NCBI GenBank assembly: GCA_035610365.1
Contig: CM069433.1
Span: 56,782,487-56,846,486 of the forward strand
Length of the DNA stretch: 64,000 nucleotides
Direction: 5' to 3'
From: Aquatica leii
Taxonomy: Eukaryota; Arthropoda; Insecta; Coleoptera; Lampyridae
The stretch's first letter is position 1, and every line of letters begins with the position of its first letter. The notes under the pieces were generated by a model. The model saw nothing but the letters and a program-made list of their open reading frames with translations, was not told where the DNA came from and did not search any database. The position numbers and the translations under genes are program-made. Positions 11,701 to 22,575 of the stretch are shown piece by piece.

Positions 11701-12260
11701 TCGATTATTAATCGCCTTCATTACCAACCTTAGTTGAATAACTATTTCGACTGCTAGTTGTAAAGACTTTCATTATTAAGTATAATAGCAGGTTGTGAAG
11801 TTTTAAAGAAAAAAAGTTATTTATTATGAGTCGGTTTCCAATTCTATTGTGAAACAAATATTTTAATGAGAAGAGTTTAAATAGCATAAAAATTCGTTGA
11901 GCGCGAGACCATGCTGCCAAATAACGATAGTGTCATCAACATATCTGTACCAAACATTTGGGTTTCAGATAAAATGTAGATCTACCTTTCTTTGTTCTCA
12001 AAATCTTTCATAACTATATTACCAAGAATAGGAACAGCGGCGAAACCATTGCGGCTCCTGAAGTTTGTGAATAAAATTTTTCCCGAAAAGTAAAATACAC
12101 AGATCATCAATCATTTTTTTATAGTAGGTATTATGTCTTTATTTACTAACGTATCTGTGCCTCATTCAATAAACATTATGAAATCTTTACTTTTGAAAAG
12201 TAATATTTCAACGGACATAGTACTTATTATTAATTTAAGATCCGTCAGTTGATCGTGGAA
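11700..12260 (-). pseudogene. Penelope-like element reverse transcriptase fragment (PLE-A, RT part)
   Basis: The minus strand reads, with frameshifts, TDTLVNKDIIPTIKK (finger region), SGAAMVSPLF...NIVMKDFENKE (the AMGSPLSP-like block) and then WYRYVDDTIVIWQHG at 11920-11950. The YVDD at 11932-11943 is the catalytic RT motif. LNSSH and FTIELETDS follow, as in other PLE reverse transcriptases. PLE RTs are related to telomerase. Stops and frameshifts disable it. A GIY-YIG endonuclease piece of the same type lies upstream on the same strand (12480-12740), the reverse of the usual RT-then-endonuclease order. Confidence 0.75.
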
Positions 12261-12479
12261 TTTTGTACTATGCAAAAAGTAAGTACTGTGACATTTCAAA
12301 AATTGACAACGCATTTAATTTGTTTATCGGTTTGCAAGTCAGCAATTTCGAATTGAAACCATTTTCAATAATAATGGAAACGCTTTTTAGTTCATTGTTA
12401 TGTTAAAAACATCTTAATAGCTACAGTATTTGTTCGAAGATCTAAAGGAAAACCACTATAAAAACTTTAGACGTAGCTT

Positions 12480-12745
12480 AAGTGTAACTGGTAGAAAAAT
12501 TAAAATTACTAAATAACAGGTAATCCGGTGTTTCCTTAACCATTGTTTTGTCAAAGCTTATATTATGTAGAGTATCAAGTGCATGTTCGGCAATGGCAGA
12601 CGTAGTAGGCTGGAGTAAGCGAAGATGTCTTCTATGTTCTTTCTTGTAATCTTGTATCTATAGTTTTACCAGTTTCGCTAATATATACCTTACCACACGT
12701 GCATCGGGACTTGGTACACTCCACAGGTATTGTAAAGTATTTTAT
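12480..12745 (-). pseudogene. Penelope-like GIY-YIG endonuclease fragment (PLE-A, EN part)
   Basis: The minus strand gives GVYQVP, a damaged Cys-x-Cys, then CGKVYISETGKTIDTRLQEHRRHLR and TSAIAEHALD. This is the GIY-YIG nuclease core (GVY...VYI, catalytic Arg in DTRLQEH) with the downstream H of AEHA. In PLEs this nuclease nicks target DNA to prime reverse transcription and normally follows the RT. Here it lies 5' of the RT fragment on the same strand. This could be the tail of one copy joined to the next (PLEs often form partial tandems) or an N-terminal-EN arrangement. It is broken by stops. Confidence 0.7.
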
Positions 12746-13805
12746 CTTTTACAGCAAGGTGGGTTTACAAAAAGCAAACTAAATCAAAATTAAGTTAATT
12801 GCAATTAAATTCAAAATTCTGATTTCTGATTGTTGGTTTACTAAAATTTAACCAATCACGTAACGAATTATCTTTAATTTTAATTAAATATTTAATTTGC
12901 TTATTATAAACCTACCCTTAATGTTCTAAATAAATAGGATCATTTTCACTTGACGGTTGTGATAGCTTTGTTTGTCGTTTTGAGGTTATAGACTTTTTTT
13001 CATTGCAACAAACTTCTTAAAAAAGCAATGAATGCAAGACAATATATATCTATCATCTCAAACTACAAGAAATAATTGACTGGCGATCTTATATTAACTT
13101 GCGCAGTTTCACTTAGCATTGCAATCTAATAAACCTAAAAGAAGGCAAGAAAATATATCCTAATTTAAAAAAAAAAAAAAGAAATACCATTACTGTTCAG
13201 TCATTGCCCGTATTAGATGATCTGCGTATTTTGATATATAAAATTTGTTTGCATCTAATATGAGACTGACTATTTCCAGACTTACTAAGTGTATAGTATT
13301 TCCTAAAAATGATTTTTTTTAAATACTTATCTGTAAAACTGCAATCAATTACAAAAATTAAAATATAGAATGATACATACCATTACAAGTTCAAACATGT
13401 GACACTAACAATTTTAAAGTATTACATTTTTTATCGTAATATGATTCTTTAAATTTAAAAAACTATTTGAACCAGAAATAGACCACATTAGATTATTCAG
13501 TATTTAATGTATAGAGATCTTTTATATTACTACTTCTACAAGTAGGATCTGACACCACAAGATGGCATAAGCTACAGAATTTTGCTATATTGTGTACATT
13601 CTTACACAACATCAGTAAATTACATTTGAATAGAGCAGCATAAAAAACAAATTTGTAAGATGCCAAAAAGCTGTTAATTTTTGTATTTTGAGTATTTAAA
13701 TATGCAAACCCAACGTAATTTTTTTTAGTTACCCGACCCCAAAAAATAAATCATTCTATTATTCGAATGTGTTTGAGCATTCCATTAACATAGAAAAACA
13801 CATTA
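12746..13805. other. Intergenic, nothing recognised
   Basis: AT-rich; no coding signal. An A-run (13169-13182) and several homopolymers are all I see. Confidence 0.35.
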
Positions 13806-13884
13806 AAGAACTTTTTTAATTAGTATTACGTTTGAAGATTTTTTTTGTATACATAAAACAGCATTTTTGTTAAAAACCATTTTT

Positions 13885-14660
13885 GTATCTACCAAAGATA
13901 TATACACAAACTGGTACAGAAAAAAGACAAAAATAGACCGTTGCATACATTACAATTCATGCACACCTAAATCTTAAAAAAAAGCATATTTGGACTAGTC
14001 GATCGTGCAATAACATTATCAGCAGAAAAATTCCACTAACAAAACTTAATAAAAATAAAAAAATAGTCATTAATAATAATTACCCAATAGAATTTGTTAA
14101 CAAAAACATCAAAACACATTAAATTTAATAATAAACCAAATAATAACATAGAATTACAACCTAATTGCTTAGGCAATAAATTTAATAATAATTTAACTCA
14201 AATTAAACGATATATCAGTTTACCATACATTCCAAATTTATCTGAAAAATTAAAAAAAGATTTAACAAATAACAAATTCACTATCAGTTTTAAAAACAAT
14301 ACTATTTTAAAAAAACATATCTTCACTAAACCAAAAGACCGTACAGATACAATTTACAAATCAAACTTAATATACGAATTATCTTGCCAAAATTACTCAG
14401 CAATCTACATAGGAAAAACAAACAATTACTCAAAAACAGAATACAACAACACAAAAACAGTATCAAAAACCAACATTTAAATCAGGACAACACAAAAACA
14501 GCTCTAACTGAACACTCTATAAATCATTTCCATAGCTTTAATTATCTACATCCAAAAATATTACATTACGAAAAAAACTATTTCAAAAGATCAATGTTAG
14601 AAATGATTGGAATAAAACGCAATAAAAATTCAAGTACCGTAACGATATACAAAATTTAAG
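13885..14660 (+). pseudogene. PLE RT C-terminus plus GIY-YIG endonuclease, frameshifted
   Basis: Pieces read in order: IYTNWYRKKTKIDRCIHYNS (13905-13965), then NNNYPIEFVNKNIKTH, both standard in the PLE region after the RT palm. The frame from 14094 gives ISLPYIPNLSEKLKK and KHIFTKPKDRTDTIYKSN, then LIYELSCQNYSAIYIGKTNN, the GIY-YIG signature. One frameshift near 14430 moves the reading to the frame of 14384-14659, which continues RIQQHKNSIKNQ (catalytic Arg/His region), ALTEHSINHFHSFNYLHPKIL and RSMLEMIGIKRN to a TAA. The C-terminal half is otherwise open, so decay is recent compared with its neighbours. Confidence 0.85.
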
Positions 14661-15210
14661 TAAAATTTATTACAAACTAATAAATTATTAATACAATCAC
14701 AAAATTAATATTTACTTTCATGCAACATCAATAATTTCTTCCCAAATATTTAATTTAATCTCCAAATAGAAAATAACACACAATGCACGCGCAATAAATT
14801 GTACATTACTGTATACATATATCTACAAATACAGATACAAGAAAATACAATAAATAATTTGACAAAATTTTTCAATAAAGAAACATTAAAAATTTTAAAA
14901 TTTATATTCAATTATGTTTATTTATAATTAATGTAAGAAGATGCTAATTATTCTCACCAAAACAAAGCAATAAAAACATTTATAAAAATAAAATTTTAAA
15001 TAAATGACAAACTTAATATTATAAAATTTGGTAAGTAATTTATTTTAATTATTAATAATAAAATCCAATTTGACACTCATCCTTAAAACAAACATAATCT
15101 TTTTAACATTAAATATAAAATATATATAATATTATAAATTTAATCAAAAAATTTTACAAGTATAACAGATGTTAATCCTAATATATTTTTTGCAGCACAA
15201 TGTATAATCA

Positions 15211-15249
15211 TGGTTTGATAAAGCCTACATGTTAGGCGAAACGTCACCA
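15211..15249 (+). ncRNA. Degenerate hammerhead-like motif of PLE-B
   Basis: TGGT (stem I) TTGATAA, A, GCCT...AGGC (stem II), GAAAC GTC, ACCA (stem I'). Compared with the hammerhead core CUGANGA...GAAA...UH, it has C3>U and G8>A and an extra A before stem II, so it is probably inactive. Its position, 3' of the endonuclease, is as expected for the ribozymes known in PLE pseudo-LTRs. Confidence 0.5.
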
Positions 15250-15350
15250 AAAAATATTTTAAAATAAAAAAATGGTTTTTAACAAAGATGCTGTTTTATA
15301 TATACAAATAAAAATCTTCAAACGTAATACTAATTAAAAATAACTTTAAA

Positions 15351-16380
15351 AAAACAGCTTTATCTTTTTTATTATATGTATACATAAAATTAAAAAAAAA
15401 AACTTTCAAGAACATTATAAAATTAGAAGATTAAGGCATAATTGTAACCAAGCTTTTTAAGAGAGTCGTCAACAAAACTGTTTTTACTGTTCAGAGTGTT
15501 ACCCAAAATACTGGCGGGGTTTCTAAGAAAATATACAACTGCCAAAAAATTAGGAAAACTAACTTGTAAAAAAAATAAACCTAAGATGAGATAGTATCAG
15601 AGTGAGCACAATATGACAACAGAAAATAGTTCTCATAAGTAGAATGTAGACAAACTCAGAAAAAAATAGCATCTGTTTCATTGAAAACTTTGTTGCATGT
15701 TATTGTTTGGTTTGTTTTGAAAAAAACCTGTTTTTATAACTGGTATGTTGGCAAAAAAAAATTAAAAAGTTTGACGTTTTTTGAAACTTTTGTTTAAAAT
15801 AACGTAAAAAACAACAATTTTAATTAATAACTGTAACATTAATTACCATACTGCATAATAAACTTGTATTTGTTATCTAGCGACTATCTGTTGCGATAAA
15901 ATTATTTTTAGTGGATATCTTATACATTGTAACTGTTGTAAATGTAATTCATTTAACTAGTGACCATAATTTTTATGTTGTTTCTTTAAATTTAAATTGA
16001 AATGAATTTATATCTACTTATAAGGTGCCTTATACAGTGGACTATAGTAATTAGAAGTGAAGTATGAATTAAACGTATAATAAAATAATTACTACTCATA
16101 ATTTTGTTTTATTATTTTAGTGCATTATAAAATACTCTGTTGTTACTACATAGTAGAAACCGAATACAATTATATTTGAGGTTTTGTAGAAAGTTTGAAT
16201 CAAAATACAAAAATGTAATATTGTTATTTATGTGTTTGTGACAAATTCATAATTGGGTTTGGTTGGCTAGTAAGAGATTTGAGGATTTCTACCAATCATT
16301 GCGGATTATAGAAAACATCAATCTTAATAATTCAACTAGACACACATGTGCAAGAATCAAACCGATAGGTGGTGTTTGTA
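15351..16380. other. Intergenic, nothing recognised
   Basis: AT-rich, no coding signal or named repeat. Confidence 0.35.
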
Positions 16381-17240
16381 CATAGAATTGAACGTCACAC
16401 CTTAACGTAACGAGGGAATGTCAACAACTCGATTGAAATGACCGATTGCGCCTTTAGCAAACTCGATTCGATTGCTATGCAACATATTGGATGGTTTCAT
16501 CGGAGGGAGAGTGCCATAAATCTATTCCGCAGGCGTGTTTTTCTCTTGATCCGACAAAGCGGTAGAGGTGATTTACATTTTCTATCGAGACGAAAAGAGG
16601 CGCATAAATTACACAGATGTCCCATCAAATAGATCGTATATCTTGTATCCTCTGTTCGCTGACCAAGTGTTATGGTTCCAACGGGCCGTTTATCATTTCA
16701 CCGACGCGCCCTTTTGTACAACAACGTCGACGATGGACCTAGTTAAAGGAGGGCTAGAGCTGATAAAAGCGTCTATAAATCTTTTACACACTAAAATGCA
16801 TTATTGTATTTCTGTAAAGATTTTTCGCTTTATTTTTCCATTTAAGTTATTCAATGAGCCCGTCAAATCGTATAAGCTGCGAACATGTGTTTATGTAGCG
16901 TTTCGTCAGGTAGCATTGTTAGAAGAGATCCCTACCGTTGGTATTAATAAACCTTTGGCGGTCGCAATCCATCATTCGCACTAGTCTGTTTCCTCTTGGC
17001 CGCTCCAAATTATGTAGCTTTCAAAGGCAACTGATCCCAAGCACAGAATACAAAGGCCGTTCAACAAAGCCGACCAACTTCATGTATTAGACGCATTCAG
17101 AGAGAATTAATTACAGCGAGCGATGTAAAGTCACCCGCCGAGTTTTACTCCAACTTCTCTGTATGACTTCCAACTAATAACTTGTGTGGTGAAACAAAAC
17201 TGCATGGTCACCCAGACGTATTACAGAAATTGCAGCTGTT
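16380..17240. other. GC-richer island with long open frames, function unknown
   Basis: Composition here differs sharply from both flanks (many CG dinucleotides and few A/T runs). Open frames at 16438-16632 and 16568-16984 (+) overlap. Neither resembles a protein I know, and their translations lack transposon motifs. Recurrent CATAAA/ATAAATC words (e.g. near 16515, 16600 and 16777) could be binding sites for Hox-type factors. The alternatives are a conserved non-coding regulatory block, an exon of an unrecognised host gene, or simply older unique DNA. I favour regulatory or unique DNA over a gene. Confidence 0.3.
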
Positions 17241-17778
17241 CTTTTAATAATTCTCTATGTTCGTAACATCGATCTGTCAAGTATGATTATACCGTTCAGT
17301 AAATAATTACACGTTAGGGTCGCACGCACTTAATTATGTACACTTAGCATTGAACATTTCGTTTACATACAACGCAATTTTGGTAAATTTATAAATCGCC
17401 ACAATTTATTTTAAACATTTTGCTTGTGTGTTACGAGTTGAATATTTTATAATTTGTGTAATTTAAATATTTGCATAATATTATAATTTATCTCTCTTAA
17501 TTCCGAACTACGACAAAATTACTCCTAATTTATTATTTTTTTAATTGCATTGAAATGAAACGTACTGATTACGGAACAAAAGTATTTATTAATTTTATTC
17601 ACAACTATTTTCTTGAATAAAAATACAGCCATGAAAAATTAAAGAAAAAGTGTTTACCTAATAACTTTTGCGATATTATTAGTTTATGAAAAAATATATA
17701 GGTATAAGGGTGTTTTTATATGTTTGTAAGTTTTATCTGTAATGAAAAGTATTTATTTTTTTTGTATTTTTTACAAAT
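17241..17778. other. Intergenic, nothing recognised
   Basis: AT-rich spacer before palindrome B. Confidence 0.35.
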
Positions 17779-17913
17779 AGTATATTAACGGACTAGTTTC
17801 ATAAGGGTCTATTTTAGCGTACGAGACCAAGTTTAGAAAACGAGCCGCGAGGCGGGGAGTTTTCTAATGGTCGAGTGCGCCAAAATGTCTTATGAAACGT
17901 ATACTTTATACTA
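17779..17913. repeat. Long imperfect palindrome B
   Basis: GTTTCATAAG (17796-17805) pairs with CTTATGAAAC (17889-17898). Further in, ATTTTAGCG pairs with CGCCAAAAT, and GACCAAGTTTAGAAAAC with GTTTTCTAATGGTC. The apex is GAGCCGCGAGGCGGGG, which itself holds GCC-GCGA-GGC. The outer bases TAGTATA (17779) and TATACTA (17906-17912) pair and are followed by TTTTTTCTA. Same architecture as palindromes A and C. Confidence 0.85.
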
Positions 17914-18297
17914 TTTTTTCTATTTTGTAAATTATATGCAAAAATAAATTTAAATTACATATTTACTTTTACTTGATTGATTAGGGAAAATATTTTTTTT
18001 TTAATAAGTTGGCAACAGTTCAAATTTGACTTGTTGGATAGTTGGTTTGCTGTATTTTAATTGTCAAATATCAGTATTGTCAGTCTAACAAAACCACAGT
18101 TCGGGTGCTATAAAGTGTCACTTTAGACAACTCAAACGAGTTCTTAAAAGTACTTGTTAGAGTACCGAAATAGAAAATACATATTTAAGTAATTGTTATA
18201 TGTTGTCTTATACTCTTACATCAACATTTCAAATTAGATGTTTATAACACAGGCTGTCATGAGTGTTTTGTATGTCGATGTGTGATTCAATGCATAT

Positions 18298-18775
18298 ACG
18301 CATAACAACGTGATACAGCTGGCTGCAGTCGGTTGCAATTTGATGAAACGCAGAAGTTTGTAACAGTTCATCTATGTGCGAAAAAATAGTTTGTCGTATA
18401 CTATAGGCATAGTATTAGCTTTGTGAAAGTGACTGTAATTTTAACTTTTAATAATGGTTTTGGACAAATTCGTCCGTGTGCTTCAACGCAGATGTTGAAT
18501 ATTGTACGCATAACAACATGACACAGATGGTTGCGATGGTTGCAGTTAGTTGTGATTTGGTGGATTGCAGAAGTTTATAACAGTTTATCTATGTGCCAAT
18601 AAATAGTTTGTGGTATAAGGTAGACAAAAAAAAGAAAGAAAGTGTTTCTTTTTGTCAACTTTGTTACACCATCTTTATGCTATGTATGTGTTATCTATGT
18701 GGAAGTTACTGTAGTTACTGAGCGTGTGCAATTATTACTTTTAATAATGGTTTTGGACAAATTGTTGCTAACAAA
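18298..18775 (+). repeat. Diverged tandem duplication, unit ~200 bp
   Basis: ACGCATAACAACRTGAYACAG begins at 18298 and again at 18507. Both units continue with TTGCAGAAGTTT-like, AACAGTTYATCTATGTGC and AATAGTTTGT words, and both end near TTTTAATAATGGTTTTGG (18450 and 18742). The second unit carries ~60 extra bases in its later half. No coding potential; the 82-codon frame at 18642 is not recognised. Confidence 0.7.
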
Positions 18776-19009
18776 TATAGGTATCAAACCAAAAATTCAA
18801 ATTCTATTAAATTATATAATATACTATAGGGTTTGTCAACGCAACTGTGGAAGTAATTTAAAGTGTTTTCTCACTACTGATGAGTTCTAAATTTTTTTTT
18901 ACAAACATTGCTTACCTTCGATGTCTTGATGTTGTAATTTTATTCCGCGGCTTATTCAAAGCAAATTTGTATCACGCGGCTATAAAATTTAGTAACTTGC
19001 AGCATTCAT

Positions 19010-19400
19010 CATCTCTAAAGTTTGTTGGCAAATTCTAACACGTCTGCTTTTTGTGAATCTGCCAGACGATGGGGTACATACCGATTTACAACTTATTTCA
19101 AATGTAAATGTTTGTGCAATATTGATCTCACTTCCAAGGATTCAATCTTTAACTTGAACATTATCATGGTATAGGTAATTCGGTTGTCTTCTTCTACCAT
19201 CTTCCTTACCGCCCCAATATTTTTAGAACTAACAGCATATAAAAGAAACCAAGTTCTTTTTTGCCTACAACCGAGTTTCTACCTCGTTCACATTCTTTTT
19301 AGTACGAATCTATTTGATAGTCGCAAATGAAAAGCTTCTAAAATAGCATCCCATGTTTTATTCTGTTCCCAGGAACATAACTGTTTTGCACGTTAAGATT
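19010..19400 (-). pseudogene. Mariner transposase, N-terminal half only
   Basis: The minus strand reads WEQNKTWDAILEAFHLRLSN, then, after stops, SSKNIGAVRKMVEEDNRITY, SILHKHLHLK and RYVPHRLADSQKADVLEFAN. These match the second helix-turn-helix and linker of mariner transposases (consensus ...LVEEDRRITY...ILH..LG..K...RWIPH.LT..QK...). The WVPHEL-like linker is recognisable as RYVPHRL. The DD34D catalytic half is missing or unreadable below 19010. It is a fossil with several stops. Confidence 0.7.
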
Positions 19401-20381
19401 TCTTACTATAACCGAATAGACAAAACGTTCTTAGGTTGTATCTTCGTAAGCAGATACTTAAGTTTTATAAAAACTTCAATTGGTTTTTGATATATTTTTC
19501 GTATTTGTAACGTATCTATTACATGGAAGTAATAAATCATAATGAATAATGCATTGATAATAATTTATCTAAATATAATTTTTGGTATTAAAGTACTAAT
19601 AAAATTATACAAATTCTTAATTCTAATAACAACAAAGTACCTAAGTACTTAAAAGCTATAAAAATATTCATATTATTTCTGTTCAACAAACAATCTTGAA
19701 CATCGAAATTTTACGTGCCAGCCTGCCTTTAGTTTTTTACTTACAGGCTCTCATGTTCAATTTTAGTTTCTCTGAGTTTATATGAGGTAACCAAAATATT
19801 ATGTCACGTTCTTAGAGTTCAAGGTTAATTTGAACTTTCTGTCGACGTAAGTACGTATGTAGCTATGTAAAACAGTGACAAAAATAATGAGCAACTGTTA
19901 AGCAACCAACAATACACACATAGTTTCTGTTTCATTTTCGAAAAATTTTGTAGTGTTGCGATAACGTAACAGAAATTCTTCAAAGCCACATTAGGAAATT
20001 TTAAAGTTTAACAGACGATGTACCGCAGTTGATTACATAGACATCTTGAAATCAATGGAATTAATTGTTAGTGTTTGTGTCGTTTATCTTTGAAAATAAT
20101 TGGAGGGAATAACTTTAGTACAGTAGCAGCTGGTGTTGAAACTACAAGAGTACAAAAGTGTAGAAACGTAATCTTACTTAGCAAGGCATTTATATATAAA
20201 ATCAATTAACTTATTTTTAGAATAAAAAAAAGAAAACGTTACATATTTGCAATTGTAAAATAATAATAAAGCAATGTTTATTTTTTGGAGGATCAATAGT
20301 CAAATGACGTAATGTAAAAGCCGCTATTGCTGTAGTGTAAAATAATGCTACTAAAGAATAAAGATATTATTGAAACACTAA
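19401..20381. other. Spacer up to the Harbinger insertion
   Basis: No gene seen. The last bases before 20382 may belong to the Tc1-type fossil continued at 22412, but the coding match on this side is too weak to claim. Confidence 0.35.
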
Positions 20382-22411
20382 GGGCCGAATTCAGAGAGCG
20401 TCCTAATTTCAAACTCACACTCAACGGGTTAGTCACTAATTATTGACTCAAGTTAGTGTGAATCTTCCTCACCCTCATTTTTAGTATTCAGAAACGATGA
20501 AAAATAAGTGACTAACTTAAGTAATATTTTAGTATCTAATTTGTCAAAAATGTTGTTAGGGGAATGATTGGTAACGAAAATATTACTAAGTAACTAAAAC
20601 CGTCAACTTCAAACCATTTGAAACATTTAGGAAAATAACCTCATTTCAGTCATTTCTGTTATTCTTTCGCGTGCGTTTACTTGTATTCAGTAATAAAAAT
20701 AGCTTTAGAAATTTTAAAACAAGAACAAATAAAAACAACAAAATTATTAGAATAAACTAATTTAATAAATTTCTTTAACATAATTGTATCTATTAGTTTT
20801 AATTGGCAAAATGCCTTATTATAAATGCAGCACGAATTATATTTCCTGGAATGTGTGCAGGTGCAGGTGGGTTGGGTACTAAATTGTTCGCCATTTGGTA
20901 TTGAATATGTTGCTCTCCTCGATTTATTGCAATGTTGTGTAAGACAGCCGAAGCTGCAATTATTCGGGTGGTTGATCGAACATTATATTGTGACTTATGT
21001 GTTAAACAACGGAATCTGCCTTTCCAAATCCCAAAGGTTCGTTCGACAACATTTCTCGTAGTAATTTGAGAAGAATTGTATCGTGTTTCAGGTCTTGTCG
21101 TTGGATTTAAAAGAGGTGTAAATACATGCCTGGTTTGTGCATATGCACTATCCTCTAATAAAATACCCGGTAAGTGGCCACGTTGTAGACGCATGCAAAC
21201 AGAGCTGCTATTAAAAATCCTGCTGTCATGTGCAGAACCTGGCCAACGAATGACTATATCTAGGATCTCACAGCGAGGCCCAGCAACCACTTGAACGTTT
21301 AATGACATCCAACCCTTGCGGTTTCGATACACTTCAGTATTTAGACCACCAGGGTTTTTAATTGGAATATGGGTTCCATCGATGCACCCGATCACTCCAG
21401 GAAATCCCGCAATTCCAAAAAACAAGGTTTTCATATTTTGAAATTCAATATTGTTGGTAAGAAAATGCACATATTGTCCCAGATGTCTGGATAATTGCTC
21501 ACTGACTTCATTAATGATTCGAGACATTGATGACTGACTAACATTCAATAGATCACCACAAACCCTCTAAACTCGTAGAATATTAAGTAATGACATATTC
21601 TACAATTCTTGTACTTACTTGATAGCTTCCAGTTGCAAAAAAGCGAAGTGCACAATAGATTTTTAAATTCGGTGGTACTGGGACTCCACGGTTATTAATA
21701 TTTCCACCTACAGGATATATCATGGGCAAAATAATGTCCATGATGGTATGCCTTGAAAAACGTACCCTCTGGATTAGTTCCGTATTAGAATATCGCTCTA
21801 AGGGATTTTCATTATTCCTCAATACAATTCTATATCAACACATGTATTAGATAGAAATGTACTTTGGGTTTTTCATTGTTTCTTACCTAGGCACCACCAA
21901 GTATGGATCGTCTTCAACATAACGAATAAATTCATCAAAATTGTTATCCATGATATATTAAAATAAATGTTAAATATAAAAATAAGTATACCGCTAAACT
22001 ACCACACAAGCTATCAATGTGAAAACACGAATTACTACCTTGACTAAACTGTAATTAATATGTTAGAACAATAAAATGTAAAAAAAATGTTAAATAACAT
22101 GAATGCTAATGACTACCTCCTTACAACTAACACTATTATTATATACTACAGATCACAAATATTTGAAAGAAGCTACTAACAAAACATACGGCTACAGACA
22201 TATGCAACATAACCAAAATATTTTGAATTAGGGAGAGTTGAGGGTGGTCGACGCTTATCTAAAATCTCCCTCACTTTTTACTCAATAGTTAGGAACATTT
22301 TAGTGACTTATTGCGGTTAATTCGTTTCTGAATACCGTTTAGTAAGGTTAGGGAAGTATAAGGAACGCATGAGTGTGAGTGGAGTATTAGGACGCTTTCT
22401 GAATTCGGCCC
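20382..22411 (-). mobile_element. Complete PIF/Harbinger transposon with TAA target-site duplication
   Basis: The ends are exact: CACTAA|GGGCCGAATTCAGAGAGCGT at 20382 and ACGCTTTCTGAATTCGGCCC|TAAG ending at 22411, i.e. ~26-bp near-perfect terminal inverted repeats flanked by a 3-bp TAA duplication, the hallmark TWA target of PIF/Harbinger. Weaker inverted pairing extends ~140 bp inward (shared GTATTCAGAAACGA, and AGTGACTTA/TAAGTGACT). Size is 2030 bp. It contains one gene, a three-exon transposase on the minus strand. The Myb/SANT partner gene that many Harbingers encode is absent. Confidence 0.95.
20799..21951 (-). CDS. Harbinger transposase (HARBI1-like), three exons, intact
   Basis: Exons on the minus strand: 21951-21887, 21829-21619 and 21566-20799. 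The introns (57 and 52 bp) run GTAAGA...ATAG and GTAAGT...TTTAG. Joining them keeps phase, gives ...FFATGSYQ-RVCGDLLNVSQ as in HARBI1 relatives, and yields 347 residues, the usual family length. Catalytic DDE residues are present: Asp155 (CIDGTH), Asp231 (LEDSAY) and Glu267 (VVERTFG), with 35 residues between the last two. The HDSRIF block is also present. The nuclease excises and inserts the element at TWA sites and acts in the nucleus. One departure is LEDSAY where most members have LGDSGY. I chose the ATG at 21951 because it opens exon 1 and matches family N-termini (acidic, ...VEDDP...). No stop or frameshift was found. Confidence 0.92.
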
Positions 22412-22419
22412 TAAGATAG

Positions 22420-22575
22420 CTAGTTCTCTCTCCAGACGTCAATCCTATTGAGCATATGTGGGCAGTAATAATTTGAAATTGGATTCAGGATAAAAATATA
22501 TAGTTAGAAGTGAGGTGGAACTAAACAGAAATGTGACAGAAGTTAGGGAACGACTCCGTGAACAAAACTCCTGTC
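22420..22575 (+). pseudogene. Tc1-type transposase C-terminal remnant
   Basis: LSPDVNPIEHMWAVI (22424-22470) is the conserved third-acid block of Tc1-like DD34E transposases (SPDLNPIEHLW). A second frame from 22515 gives NVTEVRERLREQ, like the family's C-terminal helix. The rest is missing or too decayed. The Harbinger element inserted directly beside this fossil, and its target duplication abuts it. Confidence 0.65.

Larger units (their letters stand above)
13810..15350 (+). mobile_element. Penelope-like element PLE-B with terminal inverted repeat
   Basis: About 70 bp at 13815-13890 (AATTAGTATTACGTTTGAAG start) recur inverted at 15262-15340. They bracket the 3' half of a PLE coding region and its 3' hammerhead-like motif. 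Inverted and direct terminal repeats (pseudo-LTRs) are a known PLE property. Interior order: RT C-terminus (~13890-14100), linker and GIY-YIG endonuclease (14094-14659), AT-rich 3' region, then a hammerhead-like core at 15211-15249. The RT catalytic domain is absent, so the copy is 5'-truncated. Confidence 0.75.

Noticed and set aside
20825-21294. Plus-strand open frames of 78 and 72 codons
   Set aside because: They are the complement of the Harbinger transposase exon 3.
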